In this document: positions 25,545-34,535 of the stretch, piece after piece
How positions within the stretch are numbered: position 1 is the stretch's first letter
Layout: each line of letters starts with the position of its first letter
Assembly: GCF_000950575.1 (NCBI RefSeq)
Contig: NZ_CP011005.1
Coordinates: 2,170,001-2,234,000, forward strand
DNA from: Psychromicrobium lacuslunae
GTDB lineage: Bacteria > Actinomycetota > Actinomycetes > Actinomycetales > Micrococcaceae
Length of the DNA: 64,000 nt
Reading direction: 5' to 3'
Position numbers and translations under genes: made by a program
The notes under the pieces: model-generated
Database searches by the model: none
What the model saw: only the letters and a program-made list of their open reading frames with translations
What the model was told of the DNA's origin: nothing

Positions 25545-25610
25545 GAGTTCGTGGTTCGGTCTCGAATTCGCTAGTAATTACAGGCGAATCCGAGACTGAA
25601 CCACGAACTC
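25545..25610. repeat. Palindromic repeat upstream of the MBL gene
   Basis: 27-bp arms with two mismatches (GAGTTCGTGGTTC start, TTCGC end) around a 12-bp loop. It shares GCGAGTTCG-N8-TCTCG(A/G)ATTCGC with the element at 24583. It lies between the MBL start and the end of the DEAD-box gene. Confidence 0.75.
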
Positions 25611-25637
25611 AGCGGGTGTTATGTGCGGGTTAGCGGT

Positions 25638-27575
25638 TTACCACTTGCCCTTGCGGTTGAAATCCCGGCCGCCGGTCTCTTTGCCGTGCCGGGGCTTGCG
25701 GTCCCCTGCGCCGCGACCGGTGTGGCCGTGATCGGAGTTGCGGGAGTAGCCGCCCTCACCGCGGCCGCCACGCTCCGAACCACGTTCGGAGGAATCATTT
25801 GAATACTTTTTCTTGAAGCCGCCCTGACCACGATCGCCGCGCTCTTCGCGGTTCTTATAGCCACCACCGGAACCGGGACGGCGTCCCTTATCCAGCTCGA
25901 GGTGAATCAGCTCGCCACCGATCCGGGTCTTAGACAGCGCACGCCACTGATCCTTGCTTAGCTCGGCGGGCAACTCGACAAGCGAATGATCGGCCCGAAT
26001 ATCAATACCGCCGATCTGTGAGGAGGACAGGCCGCCCTCATTGGCGATTGCACCGACGATCGAACCGGGCATTACCCGCTGACGGCGCCCGACCGCGATC
26101 CGGTAGGTGGCATTGCCCTCGGTCAGTGCCCGGGTCGGGCCACGCGAACCGAAACCGTCCTTGGAACGCTCACGCTTCTGGTACTCCGGGGCGGCTGGTA
26201 GATCCTTGACCAGCAAGGACTCGCCACCCTGCGCCATGAACGCCAGGGCGGCGGCGATCTCAGCAGCGGTCACGTCGTGATCGGCTTCGTAGGAGCTGAT
26301 CAGTTCACGGAACACCGAAAGATCCTCGGAGCCCAAGGTTTCGGTGATCTGATCGGCGAACTTGCTCAACCGCAAATTATTAATGGTGTCAGCGCTCGGC
26401 AAATGCATCTGCTCCACCGGCTGCCGGGTGGCCTTCTCGATCGCCCGCAATAGGTACTTCTCGCGCGGCGTCATGAACAGGATCGCGTCACCGGAACGCC
26501 CAGCACGGCCAGTACGGCCAATCCGGTGCACATAGCTTTCGGTGTCATGCGGAATGTCGTAGTTAACGACCAGGCTGATCCGCTCCACGTCCAGCCCACG
26601 AGCGGCCACATCGGTAGCCACCAGGATGTCGATATTGCCCGAGCGCAGCGCCTCAACGGTACGCTCACGTTGCTGCTGCGGAATGTCGCCATTGATGGCG
26701 GCCGCGCGGTAGCCACGGGACTTCAACTTATCGGCAAGTTCCTCGGTGGCCATCTTGGTCCGCACGAAGGCGATCACACCGTCGTAGTCCTCAACTTCAA
26801 GGATCCGGGTCATCGCATCGAGCTTGTGCGGGCCCATTACCTGCAGGTAGCGCTGCCGGGTATTCTCGCCGGTGGTGGTCTTAGCCTTCACCGAGATTTC
26901 CGCGGGGTTTTTCAGGTATTTCTTCGCGATCCGGCGGATCTGGCCGGGCATGGTGGCGGAGAATAGGGCGACCTGCTTCTCTTCCGGGGTCTGCGCCAGG
27001 ATTTGCTCGACGTCGTCGGCGAAGCCCATCCGGAGCATCTCGTCGGCTTCATCGAGTACCAGGTACTCCAGCTCAGAAAGATCGAGCGAGCCCTTTTCCA
27101 GGTGATCGATCACTCGGCCGGGGGTGCCAACAACAACCTGGGCGCCGCGACGCAGGCCAGCCAGCTGCGGGCCATAAGCGGAGCCACCGTACACCGGCAG
27201 CACGCTGAAGTCGTTCAGGTGCGCGGCGTAGGAAGAGAACGCTTCGGCGACCTGCAGTGCGAGCTCGCGGGTCGGCGCCAGCACCAGCACCTGGGTAGCT
27301 TTGGTGGCTGGCAGCTCGGCCATCCGGGACAGCGCAGGAACCGCGAAAGCCGCTGTCTTACCGGTTCCGGTTTGCGCCAGGCCGACGACATCGCGACCTT
27401 CCAGCAGCACCGGAATGGTAGCTGCCTGGATCGGCGAAGGCTTTTCATAACCGACGTCTTTGAGCGCTTTCAGCACCCGCTCGTCGAGGCCAAAATCGGT
27501 GAAGAGCACATCTTGCTCGGCGTTGTCGTCGGAAATCCGGTCGGTGGCGTAGTCGGAATCTTGGTTTTCGGGCAT
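25638..27575 (-). CDS. DEAD-box RNA helicase, DeaD/CsdA type
   Basis: 645 aa. The Q motif is at residues about 28-45, Walker A 'AQTGTGKTAAF' near 68, 'PTRELALQ', 'TPGRVIDH', 'LDEADEMLRMGF', 'SATMP', and 'HRIGRTGRAGRSG' near 350. Residues about 475-560 are a DbpA-like RNA-binding domain ('RQRVMPGSIVGAIANEGGL'). The tail is Gly/Arg/Ser-rich and basic. It unwinds RNA in ribosome assembly and mRNA turnover, often at low temperature. GAGGA lies 8 nt before the ATG. The leader (27576-27720) holds several hairpins. Confidence 0.93.
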   Translation of the reverse strand: MPENQDSDYATDRISDDNAEQDVLFTDFGLDERVLKALKDVGYEKPSPIQAATIPVLLEGRDVVGLAQTGTGKTAAFAVPALSRMAELPATKATQVLVLAPTRELALQVAEAFSSYAAHLNDFSVLPVYGGSAYGPQLAGLRRGAQVVVGTPGRVIDHLEKGSLDLSELEYLVLDEADEMLRMGFADDVEQILAQTPEEKQVALFSATMPGQIRRIAKKYLKNPAEISVKAKTTTGENTRQRYLQVMGPHKLDAMTRILEVEDYDGVIAFVRTKMATEELADKLKSRGYRAAAINGDIPQQQRERTVEALRSGNIDILVATDVAARGLDVERISLVVNYDIPHDTESYVHRIGRTGRAGRSGDAILFMTPREKYLLRAIEKATRQPVEQMHLPSADTINNLRLSKFADQITETLGSEDLSVFRELISSYEADHDVTAAEIAAALAFMAQGGESLLVKDLPAAPEYQKRERSKDGFGSRGPTRALTEGNATYRIAVGRRQRVMPGSIVGAIANEGGLSSSQIGGIDIRADHSLVELPAELSKDQWRALSKTRIGGELIHLELDKGRRPGSGGGYKNREERGDRGQGGFKKKYSNDSSERGSERGGRGEGGYSRNSDHGHTGRGAGDRKPRHGKETGGRDFNRKGKW

Positions 27576-27584
27576 AGGAATAGT

Positions 27585-27720
27585 CCTCGTTCACATAGGG
27601 CCGGATCGAAGGCAACTCGATATCCGGACGATTCACCTCACGGCGATCCCCTACGCACTTGCCCGCCACTAACGCGGGCCTGTCATCACCGTTAGGCACC
27701 GCTAACAGCGGTTTCGACAG
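27585..27720 (-). promoter_or_regulatory. Structured 5' leader of the DEAD-box helicase gene
   Basis: On the minus strand three stems follow each other: ACCGCT-N3-AGCGGT (27697-27711), GCCCGC-N7-GCGGGC (27661-27679) and CCGGAT.../ATCCGG (about 27600-27627), just before the ribosome site. A short open frame (GTG at 27699) runs through the leader into the helicase gene in another frame. Long structured leaders are usual for cold-shock helicases. Confidence 0.4.
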
Positions 27721-27850
27721 GAAAATAGGGAAGAAAGAAAAGGGATTCCGTAAGAAGGGAGCGATTTAATCATACGGTACAACGGCCACCGAAGCGGCTC
27801 GGAGCGGCGTCCAGGGCGGGTGAGATGGCGCACATCACCGAACGAACGAA

Positions 27851-28489
27851 CTAATTGCGCCGCAATAGCTTCTCAAAATACGGCTGATATTCCGGGGCGA
27901 GTTCCAGGCCGGGCTCATTCTGCAGGGCCTGCATTTTGGCTATCGACGGGGCACTGAACCAATCGCGAACCGTCACCGAATGACTAGGACGATGAATGAC
28001 TCTCACCTCGTCCCCCTGCTGGATGCTGCCGGTCTGCAACACCCGCAAATAGGCACCCACCCGCGCGGCTTCGGTGAATCGCTTGACCCACTGCGGCTCC
28101 GCCATCCGGCGTTGAAAGACCGAGCAGGGAGTGCGGGGCATGGTGACTTCGACGACGGCCTTCGCGCCGAGCTGCCACTGCTCACCAATCAACGCGGAAT
28201 TCGCCTCGACGCCACTCAGTCGCAAATTTTCGCCGAAGAGGCCCGGCGGCACCTCTCGACCCAGCTGCACCGCCCAGAAGTCGGCATCGCTCTGCGAATA
28301 GGCATAGACAGCCTTATGTAGGCCACCATGGTTTTTGCGGTCAGCCTGCACATCCGCGAATAGCCCGTAGGGCTGGACTTTAACCGGCCCGGTGACCGGG
28401 CGTTTATCGATGGCGGTCACCCCGCTGCCCTGGTCAGCGAGCAGTGCGTGCACCCGGCAGACCGCGAGCACGGTTCCTTGATCAACCAT
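27851..28489 (-). CDS. MOSC-domain protein, YiiM-like
   Basis: 212 aa. 'NHGGLHKAVYAYS' near residue 53, 'GLFGENLRLSG' near 83 and the conserved active Cys in 'PRTPCSVFQ' near 121 define the MOSC fold. The C-terminus is the 3-alpha extension seen in YiiM. YiiM reduces N-hydroxylated compounds with a molybdenum cofactor bound through this Cys. A single gene, ATG at 28489. Confidence 0.85.
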   Translation of the reverse strand: MVDQGTVLAVCRVHALLADQGSGVTAIDKRPVTGPVKVQPYGLFADVQADRKNHGGLHKAVYAYSQSDADFWAVQLGREVPPGLFGENLRLSGVEANSALIGEQWQLGAKAVVEVTMPRTPCSVFQRRMAEPQWVKRFTEAARVGAYLRVLQTGSIQQGDEVRVIHRPSHSVTVRDWFSAPSIAKMQALQNEPGLELAPEYQPYFEKLLRRN

Positions 28490-28636
28490 TCCTCCACCCT
28501 ACGGCCCATCCCGGGCCAACCCCTCATGTTGTCCCCGTTATCCCAGTGAAAGCGACGAATGTTACCGATGTTACGAAAACACGAACACTGCCGTCACAAC
28601 AGCAGCATTCATTGGGACAGCTGGGAGAGAACAGGC

Positions 28637-29824
28637 TTACTGGCTGGCCAATGGTGTCCAGAAATAGTTGAAATCATCGTCTGGTCCGGCCATTGCGCGC
28701 TGACTGAAAACCACCCCGATCAAGTCCCGCCCTGGGTCTACCACTGCACTGGTGCCGCTGCCACCGGTCCAACCGTAGCTGCCCGCCGAGATCGAGTTCT
28801 CTGCTTCCGCGATGTTCACGCCGATCTGCCATCCCCAGGAGCTACTCGGTCCGAGGATCGGGCTAGCGCTCGTGCGCTGCGCCACGGTGAGCTGATCGGA
28901 AACCATCTGCCTTTTGTATTCTTCCGGCAGCAAGTGCCCATCGGCCAGGGCGCCGAAGAATTTCAGATAGTCGGGCACCGTTGAGACCAGCCCACCGGCC
29001 AGAGTCTCAAACTTGGGCTGCCGACTGAAACGCCCATCCGCGGGGTCGACCAGTTGCAGACCATCAGCTCCTGGAATGTATTGCGCCGGTAGCTCCTCGG
29101 CACGAGCATAAAAGGCAGTGTTCAACATCCCCAGTGGCTCGGTGATGCGTTGCCACAGCAACTCAGCCAACGTCTTCCCGCTAGCGCGGGCAAGCAAGAT
29201 AGAGAGCAGATCAGCAGAGGTGTTGTACATCCAGCGACTGCCGGGCTGATAGCTCAACGGAAGTTCGGCGAACCGGGCTAGGTACTCATCAGCGCTCAGA
29301 TTTGGTGGCATGGTTCCGGCACCGATCCCGGCAGCTTGGACTGCCTCACTAAGCGGGGAACTGCCAAAAATCACCCCAGCGCCCAGAGTGCCGTCAAGTA
29401 ATTGCCGAACGGTGATGGCAGATTCGGCGGGAGCAGTCTGATCAAGCGGTCCATTCGGGTCCAGGAGCACCCGAGGCTCAGCTAACTCCGGCAACCAGGA
29501 GCTGACTGGATCATCTAACTCCAGGATCCCGTCCTGTAACAGAAACGAGGTCAGCACAGCGGAAAAAGGTTTGCTCAGCGAGGCGATCCGGAACGGGGTG
29601 CTTTCCAGCATGGGTCGATCCGAATCAAGAGCCAGCGTTCCACTGGCGTGAAACTCGCTCACCCCGTGCTGTCGGACACCCGCCACCACCCCGGGAAACC
29701 GCCCGGCGGCCACCGCCTCGTCAAGTGAAGCCCAGACCCGTTGAAACTTGGACTGCGGTTGACCTGGGTACAGTTGATTGGGCTGATCGGGCGTTAGTTG
29801 ATTGGACATTGGCTGATTGGACAT
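28637..29824 (-). CDS. Serine hydrolase, beta-lactamase class C/ esterase-like
   Basis: 395 aa from ATG 29824 (GAGAGG upstream); the longer frame begins at TTG 29851. The SxxK nucleophile is 'IASLSKPFSA' near residue 84. The second motif is 'YNTSADLL' near 205, and the third-motif region is near 'GWTGGSGTSA' close to the C-terminus. The first residues contain a degenerate 'MSNQ/PDQPNQL' repeat, unlike the rest. No signal peptide. It is probably an esterase or D-amino-peptidase rather than a resistance enzyme. It is co-directional with kdpE, 60 bp downstream. Confidence 0.82.
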   Translation of the reverse strand: MSNQPMSNQLTPDQPNQLYPGQPQSKFQRVWASLDEAVAAGRFPGVVAGVRQHGVSEFHASGTLALDSDRPMLESTPFRIASLSKPFSAVLTSFLLQDGILELDDPVSSWLPELAEPRVLLDPNGPLDQTAPAESAITVRQLLDGTLGAGVIFGSSPLSEAVQAAGIGAGTMPPNLSADEYLARFAELPLSYQPGSRWMYNTSADLLSILLARASGKTLAELLWQRITEPLGMLNTAFYARAEELPAQYIPGADGLQLVDPADGRFSRQPKFETLAGGLVSTVPDYLKFFGALADGHLLPEEYKRQMVSDQLTVAQRTSASPILGPSSSWGWQIGVNIAEAENSISAGSYGWTGGSGTSAVVDPGRDLIGVVFSQRAMAGPDDDFNYFWTPLASQ

Positions 29825-29884
29825 TTTCAGTAACCTCTCTTTCAGCCCCAATACTGGGAGCTTAGCCTCCCGGCGGCTCGACCG

Positions 29885-30571
29885 CTACGGTTCGAAGCGG
29901 TAACCCATCCCGGCCTCGGTCACCAGGTGCCGAGGGTGAGCCGGGTCCGGTTCCAGCTTTCGCCGCAGCTGGCCTAAGTAGACCCTTAAATATTGAGTCT
30001 CTTTGGCATAGGCCGGCCCCCACACCTGCACCAAAATTTGTTGCTGACTAATCAGCTTTCCCGGGTTCCTGGCCAATAGCTCTAGGATCGACCACTCGGT
30101 CGGGGTCAACCGCACCGCTTCACCAGCGCGTAAAACCTTTTTTGCTTGCAGGTCAACGACGAAATCCTCGGTGGTCACCGTCGGTACCGCTCGGCCAGCG
30201 CTGATCCGTTGTTCGGCATGTCGTTGGGCCGCCCGCAAGCGTGCCAAGAACTCATCGAGCCCGAACGGCTTGGTCACATAGTCATCGGCTCCGGCGTCGA
30301 GAGCAGCGACTTTCTCCTCGGAGGCATGCCTCGCCGAAAGCACGATAATCGGCACCTCCGTCCAGCCCCGCAGCCCGGCGATAACGTCCAGCCCATCAAT
30401 ATCTGGCAAGCCCAAGTCCAAGACCACCACGTCAGGCCGATGTGCAGCGGCAGTGGCTAGCGCTTCAGTCCCATTGACAGCGGTAAAAACCGTATAACCG
30501 TGAGCATGCAAATTGATTTGCAGGGCGCGCAGGATCTGCGGCTCGTCATCGACCACCAGTACAGTCGTCAT
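29885..30571 (-). CDS. kdpE: Kdp two-component response regulator
   Basis: 228 aa OmpR-family regulator. The receiver domain has acidic pocket D8-D9, phospho-acceptor D52 in 'VVVLDLGLPDIDG', and K102 region 'DDYVTKPFG'. The C-terminal winged helix starts near residue 130 ('VRLTPTEWSILELLA', then 'VWGPAYAKETQYLRVYLGQLRRKLE'). The start overlaps the kdpD stop as ATGA. Phosphorylated KdpE activates kdpFABC under potassium limitation; the direct repeats at 38660-38699 are its likely site. Confidence 0.94.
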   Translation of the reverse strand: MTTVLVVDDEPQILRALQINLHAHGYTVFTAVNGTEALATAAAHRPDVVVLDLGLPDIDGLDVIAGLRGWTEVPIIVLSARHASEEKVAALDAGADDYVTKPFGLDEFLARLRAAQRHAEQRISAGRAVPTVTTEDFVVDLQAKKVLRAGEAVRLTPTEWSILELLARNPGKLISQQQILVQVWGPAYAKETQYLRVYLGQLRRKLEPDPAHPRHLVTEAGMGYRFEP

Positions 30572-33135
30572 TGCCTTGCTCCTCCAACACTCATAGGCAG
30601 CCGCACCACCATGGTCAGCCCACCGCCCGGGGTCTGCTCAGCTTCAAGCACCCCGCCCATTGCTTCGGTAAATCCTTTGGCCACTGCCAGTCCCAAGCCA
30701 ACTCCGGTGCCGGCCGGGACATCGTCGAGGCGTTGGAAAGGCCTGAACATCGCCATCACATCCTCCGCTGCAACGCCCCGGCCATGGTCAATGATGCGCA
30801 ATTCACTGGCTGGCTGACCATCAATCAGGGCACTGCCAGCGCCGCCAACGCTGCCAACCAGTACCACATCGGAATCCGGGGCGTACTTCAGGGCGTTCTC
30901 CACAATGTTGGCAATCACCCGTTCTAACATGCCCGGGTCCGCCTCCACCGGCGGCATATTGGCGGGCAGATCGACCCGCACAGCGGGTGGCAGGGCTCCG
31001 TCGCCGCCGTGTCCCAACGCTGCATCAATGACATCGCTCCAGCGCACCGGGGCGAGCAACGGGGTCGCCGCATCGGAGGAAATTCTTGACATATCCAGAA
31101 GATTTCCAACCAGTGCATCTAATTTATCGGCTGAACTCTCAATGCTGGCGAGCAACTCCGCTTCGTCGGCCGGTTCGAAATGCACTTCTTCCTGGCGCAA
31201 GCTACTGACCGAAAGCTTGATTGCCGCCAACGGCGTCCGAAGATCGTGCGAAACGGCTCGTAGGATCGAGGTTCGCATGGTGTTTCCCTCAGCCAGTCTG
31301 ACGTTATCGCGACGGCTGATGTTCAGCGCAATCCGTTGTCGCAACGCGACCAGATGCGCGCCGAAAGCCACCAGCAGTCGGCGATCTGCGGCGTCCAAAG
31401 TGCGGCCATTGAGGGCCAGTGCCAAACCGGGTTCAACCTCTTCAACATTGTCAGCCTCTTCCGGTGACAGCGCAGGATTTTCTCCCGACGAGGCTTCAAG
31501 CTGCCAATCGGGAGGTGTGGCCCCGGTAGGCGATGAAAGTAAACTCACCGAGTTGACCCGGAAATTCTCCCGGACTTGTTTCAGAAAAGACTCCAAGGAA
31601 TCTTCCCCGCCGAGCGCGCCACGCGCTAGTTCGGTCAAGGTGGCAGCTTCTGCACCGGCTAACGAGGCATCTCGCGAACGCCGCGCGGCCAAACCCACCA
31701 CCACCGCAACCGCCGCGCTAACGCCAAGGAAAATGATCAGAGCCAGTAGGTTCTCGGGATCCGCAATGGTCAAAGTACCCGTGGGGGCAGCGGAGAAGAA
31801 GTTAAGCAGCAGTGAACTGAAGAGCGCAGCAAGCAGCGCGGGCCACAAGCCACCGACCAAGGCAACCAGAACACAACCCGAGAGTTGCAGCAGGGTGTCG
31901 GTGACGAAGCTATTGGGCACCCATTGCACCAGCGCGGTCTCGATGAGCGCTGGCAGCACGATGGCGAGCGCGAAGCCGAGTAAAACCCTGCGGCGACCCA
32001 GATCACCGACCCGTTGGAAGCGCACTCCCCGGCCGCCCATCGGGTGCGAGACCATATGCACGTCGATATCGCCCGAGCCGCGCACCACCTTGGCCCCCAC
32101 CCCGCCACCGCCGAATAACCGTGCCAGCGGGCGACGCCGCGAGATACCCACCACCAGCTGGGTAGCATTGGCGCTGCGAGCGAACTCCAGCATGGCTTGG
32201 GCGGGATCTTCGCCGATCACGCTGTGATAACTACCGCCCAGATCTTTCAGGAGCTGGCGCTGAGCCTCAAGGTCACGGGGTGATTCACCGCGCACTCCAT
32301 CCGCCGCCCGGACATGCACCCCCAGCAGCTCGCCGCCGGCAACCCGAGCCAGGATTCGCGCTGCTCTACGGATCAGCACCTCACCTTCGGGGCCGCCGGT
32401 GAGTCCGACGACGACGCGTTCCCGGGTCGGCCAACTCTCCTCGATGCCGTGCGTATTGCGATAGACCGCCAACCCGTCCTCGACCTGATCAGCAAGCCAA
32501 AGCAGCGCGAGTTCGCGCAGCGCCGAAAGATTACCGAGCCGGAAATAGTTGGCCAGTGCGGCGTCGATCTTTTCGGCCGCGTAGATGTTCCCGGCGGAGA
32601 GCCGCTGTCGGAGCAACTCCGGGGAAATATCGACTAGTTCGATCTGATCCGCGCGGCGCACCACCTCGTCAGGCACCGTCTCTGTTTGTTTGGTATTGGT
32701 GATCTGGCTGACCACATCCCCCAGGGAGGCTAGGTGCTGAATATTCAGGGTGGAAATCACGTCAATGCCGGCCGCTAATAAGGCTTCGACGTCCTCCCAA
32801 CGTTTGCGCCGTGGTTGATCCTCGCCATTGCTGCCGGAATCGGTCACCACGGTATGCGCGTACTCATCGACCAGCGCGAGCTGCGGCTTGCGCGCCAGCA
32901 CGGCTGCTAGGTCGATTTCCTCAAAATTAGCGCCCCGGTAGCTGACAATCTTTGGCGGTATGACCTCGAGGCCTTCAATCAGGGCGGCAGTATCTTTGCG
33001 TCCGTGGTCGAGGGCGAGCGCCACCACTGTGTCAATGCCTTGGTTCTTCTTGAGCTGCGCTTCTTCAAGCATGGCGTAGGTCTTGCCGACGCCGGGGGCA
33101 GCGCCGAGCAAGATCCGCAGGGTGCCTCTGGACAT
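30568..33135 (-). CDS. kdpD: Kdp two-component sensor histidine kinase
   Basis: 855 aa from ATG 33135 (AGGAAG upstream); the frame is open to 33207. Order of domains: KdpD N-terminal domain with Walker A 'GAAPGVGKTY' near residue 10 and 'LVDEYAHT' near 88; universal-stress-like domain with 'VGLTGGPEGEVLIRRA' near 245; four transmembrane helices near 385-490; GAF-like region; HisKA 'AVSHDLRTPLAAIKLS' with the phosphorylated His near 635; HATPase with 'NIVENALKYAP' and 'GTGVGLGLAVAKG'. The N-terminal Walker motifs bind ATP or c-di-AMP in known KdpDs. Coupled to kdpE by ATGA. Confidence 0.95.
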   Translation of the reverse strand: MSRGTLRILLGAAPGVGKTYAMLEEAQLKKNQGIDTVVALALDHGRKDTAALIEGLEVIPPKIVSYRGANFEEIDLAAVLARKPQLALVDEYAHTVVTDSGSNGEDQPRRKRWEDVEALLAAGIDVISTLNIQHLASLGDVVSQITNTKQTETVPDEVVRRADQIELVDISPELLRQRLSAGNIYAAEKIDAALANYFRLGNLSALRELALLWLADQVEDGLAVYRNTHGIEESWPTRERVVVGLTGGPEGEVLIRRAARILARVAGGELLGVHVRAADGVRGESPRDLEAQRQLLKDLGGSYHSVIGEDPAQAMLEFARSANATQLVVGISRRRPLARLFGGGGVGAKVVRGSGDIDVHMVSHPMGGRGVRFQRVGDLGRRRVLLGFALAIVLPALIETALVQWVPNSFVTDTLLQLSGCVLVALVGGLWPALLAALFSSLLLNFFSAAPTGTLTIADPENLLALIIFLGVSAAVAVVVGLAARRSRDASLAGAEAATLTELARGALGGEDSLESFLKQVRENFRVNSVSLLSSPTGATPPDWQLEASSGENPALSPEEADNVEEVEPGLALALNGRTLDAADRRLLVAFGAHLVALRQRIALNISRRDNVRLAEGNTMRTSILRAVSHDLRTPLAAIKLSVSSLRQEEVHFEPADEAELLASIESSADKLDALVGNLLDMSRISSDAATPLLAPVRWSDVIDAALGHGGDGALPPAVRVDLPANMPPVEADPGMLERVIANIVENALKYAPDSDVVLVGSVGGAGSALIDGQPASELRIIDHGRGVAAEDVMAMFRPFQRLDDVPAGTGVGLGLAVAKGFTEAMGGVLEAEQTPGGGLTMVVRLPMSVGGARQ

Positions 33136-33239
33136 CTTCCTATCTTCGCCTATTCCGATCCTCTGGTGTCGCGCAACACCGTCCAGGTAACCAGTCGAGT
33201 ATTCCATCGTCCGATTCAGCTAGTCGCCGTGCGTTCACC

Positions 33240-33758
33240 TCAATGCCAATCCAAAAGCTGCAAGATCTCAGCAGCGATCTCCGCTGTCTTGCGCCCGTCA
33301 GTATCAATCCGGTGCACCCAGGACGGGACTCGAGAGGCCAGTTGCTGAGACGCTGCCGAACTCCGGACTAACTCCTCAGCTAGCAGCTCCGCTCCACTGG
33401 TGCGCTGAGCAAGCCGGGCTGAAACGGTGTCGTCGCCAGCGGTGAGCAGCACCCCGGTGACCCTGGGTGTGCCACCCATTGCCTCAGCGAGAACGTCCGT
33501 TTCCAGCACGCTCACCGTGTTGGTGTAGATCAACCGTTGATACCCCAGTTCAAGATAGTTGCTCCACTGAACCCGCAAGTTACGCTCGGCAAGCCGATGC
33601 TCCCAGGGAACCGGAAAGGCCAAATCTAAATTGTCGCCCTCAATCACCGCATGCTTGATCTCCTGCTGACTCAATTGATGATGCATTTCGAAGGCCACAG
33701 AGCTCTTCCCGACCCCCGAGCGTCCGCCAATAAAAAGCACTTCGCAGTTTTCTGCCAT
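33240..33758 (-). CDS. P-loop NTPase/kinase of unknown substrate
   Basis: 172 aa from ATG 33758; the frame is open to 33845 but homology starts at 'MAENCEVLFIGGRSGVGKSS', a Walker A (G-x4-GKS) at residues 9-16. 'HAVIEGDNLDLAFP' near 35 resembles the acceptor-binding part of gluconate/adenylylsulfate/chloramphenicol kinases (AAA_33). It sits between kdpC and kdpD in the same direction, 105 bp upstream of kdpD, so it may be expressed with Kdp. A nested palindrome separates it from kdpC. No known Kdp role. Confidence 0.75.
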   Translation of the reverse strand: MAENCEVLFIGGRSGVGKSSVAFEMHHQLSQQEIKHAVIEGDNLDLAFPVPWEHRLAERNLRVQWSNYLELGYQRLIYTNTVSVLETDVLAEAMGGTPRVTGVLLTAGDDTVSARLAQRTSGAELLAEELVRSSAASQQLASRVPSWVHRIDTDGRKTAEIAAEILQLLDWH

Positions 33759-33805
33759 GGTCACATTCTGTCTCAGTGTTCGGCAGGCCCGCCGCCGAAC
33801 ACCCC

Positions 33806-33874
33806 AGTGCACCGCTCGGCGAGAACTTTGCGCGGTAGTCACCACCGCGCAAAGATCACACCGAACGGTGCACT
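33806..33874. repeat. Nested palindrome between kdpC and the P-loop kinase gene
   Basis: The inner stem CTTTGCGCGGT/ACCGCGCAAAG (11 bp, 7-nt loop) is enclosed by AGTGCACCG/CGGTGCACT (9 bp) with internal loops. No U-tract. It lies behind kdpC and could shield the kdpABC message 3' end. Confidence 0.6.
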
Positions 33875-33902
33875 CCCGCGTTCCCGGAAGCCTCCAGCTC
33901 CC

Positions 33903-34499
33903 CTAGCGCACGCCCTTCGCGGCAAGATCGAGGTTTAACAGGGTCACATTGACCGACTCCTGACCGAGCAACGATTCCAGGCCGGAGGTGGTGCGGCTCT
34001 TAATCAGCCCCTGCAGCTCGGTCTGGGAGACACCGGTGGCCTGAGCAATCCGTGGGACTTGAAGCTGTGCATAAGCCAGCGAGATCTGCGGGTCGAGGCC
34101 GGAACCGCTCGCGGTGACCGCATCAATCGGCACTTGTGTAGCATCGACGCTCTCAGTCTGAGCGACCTGCTGGCGCAGCTGCGAAATAGCTTCCACCAGC
34201 TTCGGATCATTCGGCCCCAGATTGCTGGCGCTGGAGCTCAGCGGGTTCCAGGACACCGCCGAAGGGCGCGGGTGGAACCATTTCTGTCCTAAGCCATCCT
34301 CCGGGGACTGGGCAATCAGCGAGCTAGCGGCCGGTTGCCCGGCCACTTGCACCAGCGAGCCGTTCGCCTGACTCGGCGCGGCCAGTTGCCCCACGCCCCA
34401 AACCGCCAGTGGGTAAATCACCCCGAGTACCGCAGTGGCCAGCAACAGGAATCGCAGCGCGGTACCGAATTGCCGTAAATAAGCACTAAAACTGTTCAT
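33903..34499 (-). CDS. kdpC: Potassium-transporting ATPase, KdpC subunit
   Basis: 198 aa. One N-terminal transmembrane helix (about 13-37, 'ALRFLLLATAVLGVIYPLAVWG') and an extracytoplasmic domain with the KdpC marks 'GQKWFHPRPSAVSWNPLSSSASNLGPN' in the middle, 'DAVTASGSGLDPQIS' and a C-terminal 'VNVTLLNLDL'. It stabilises the KdpA-KdpB complex. It follows kdpB after 36 bp in which a CTAGTTCTCT unit is repeated twice. Confidence 0.95.
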   Translation of the reverse strand: MNSFSAYLRQFGTALRFLLLATAVLGVIYPLAVWGVGQLAAPSQANGSLVQVAGQPAASSLIAQSPEDGLGQKWFHPRPSAVSWNPLSSSASNLGPNDPKLVEAISQLRQQVAQTESVDATQVPIDAVTASGSGLDPQISLAYAQLQVPRIAQATGVSQTELQGLIKSRTTSGLESLLGQESVNVTLLNLDLAAKGVR

Positions 34500-34535
34500 G
34501 TTCTTCTCTAGTTCTCTCTAGTTCTCTGTCGATGC

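Noticed and set aside
30905-32227. 440-codon plus-strand open frame
   Set aside because: Antisense to kdpD; Ser/Arg/Thr-rich shadow without motifs.
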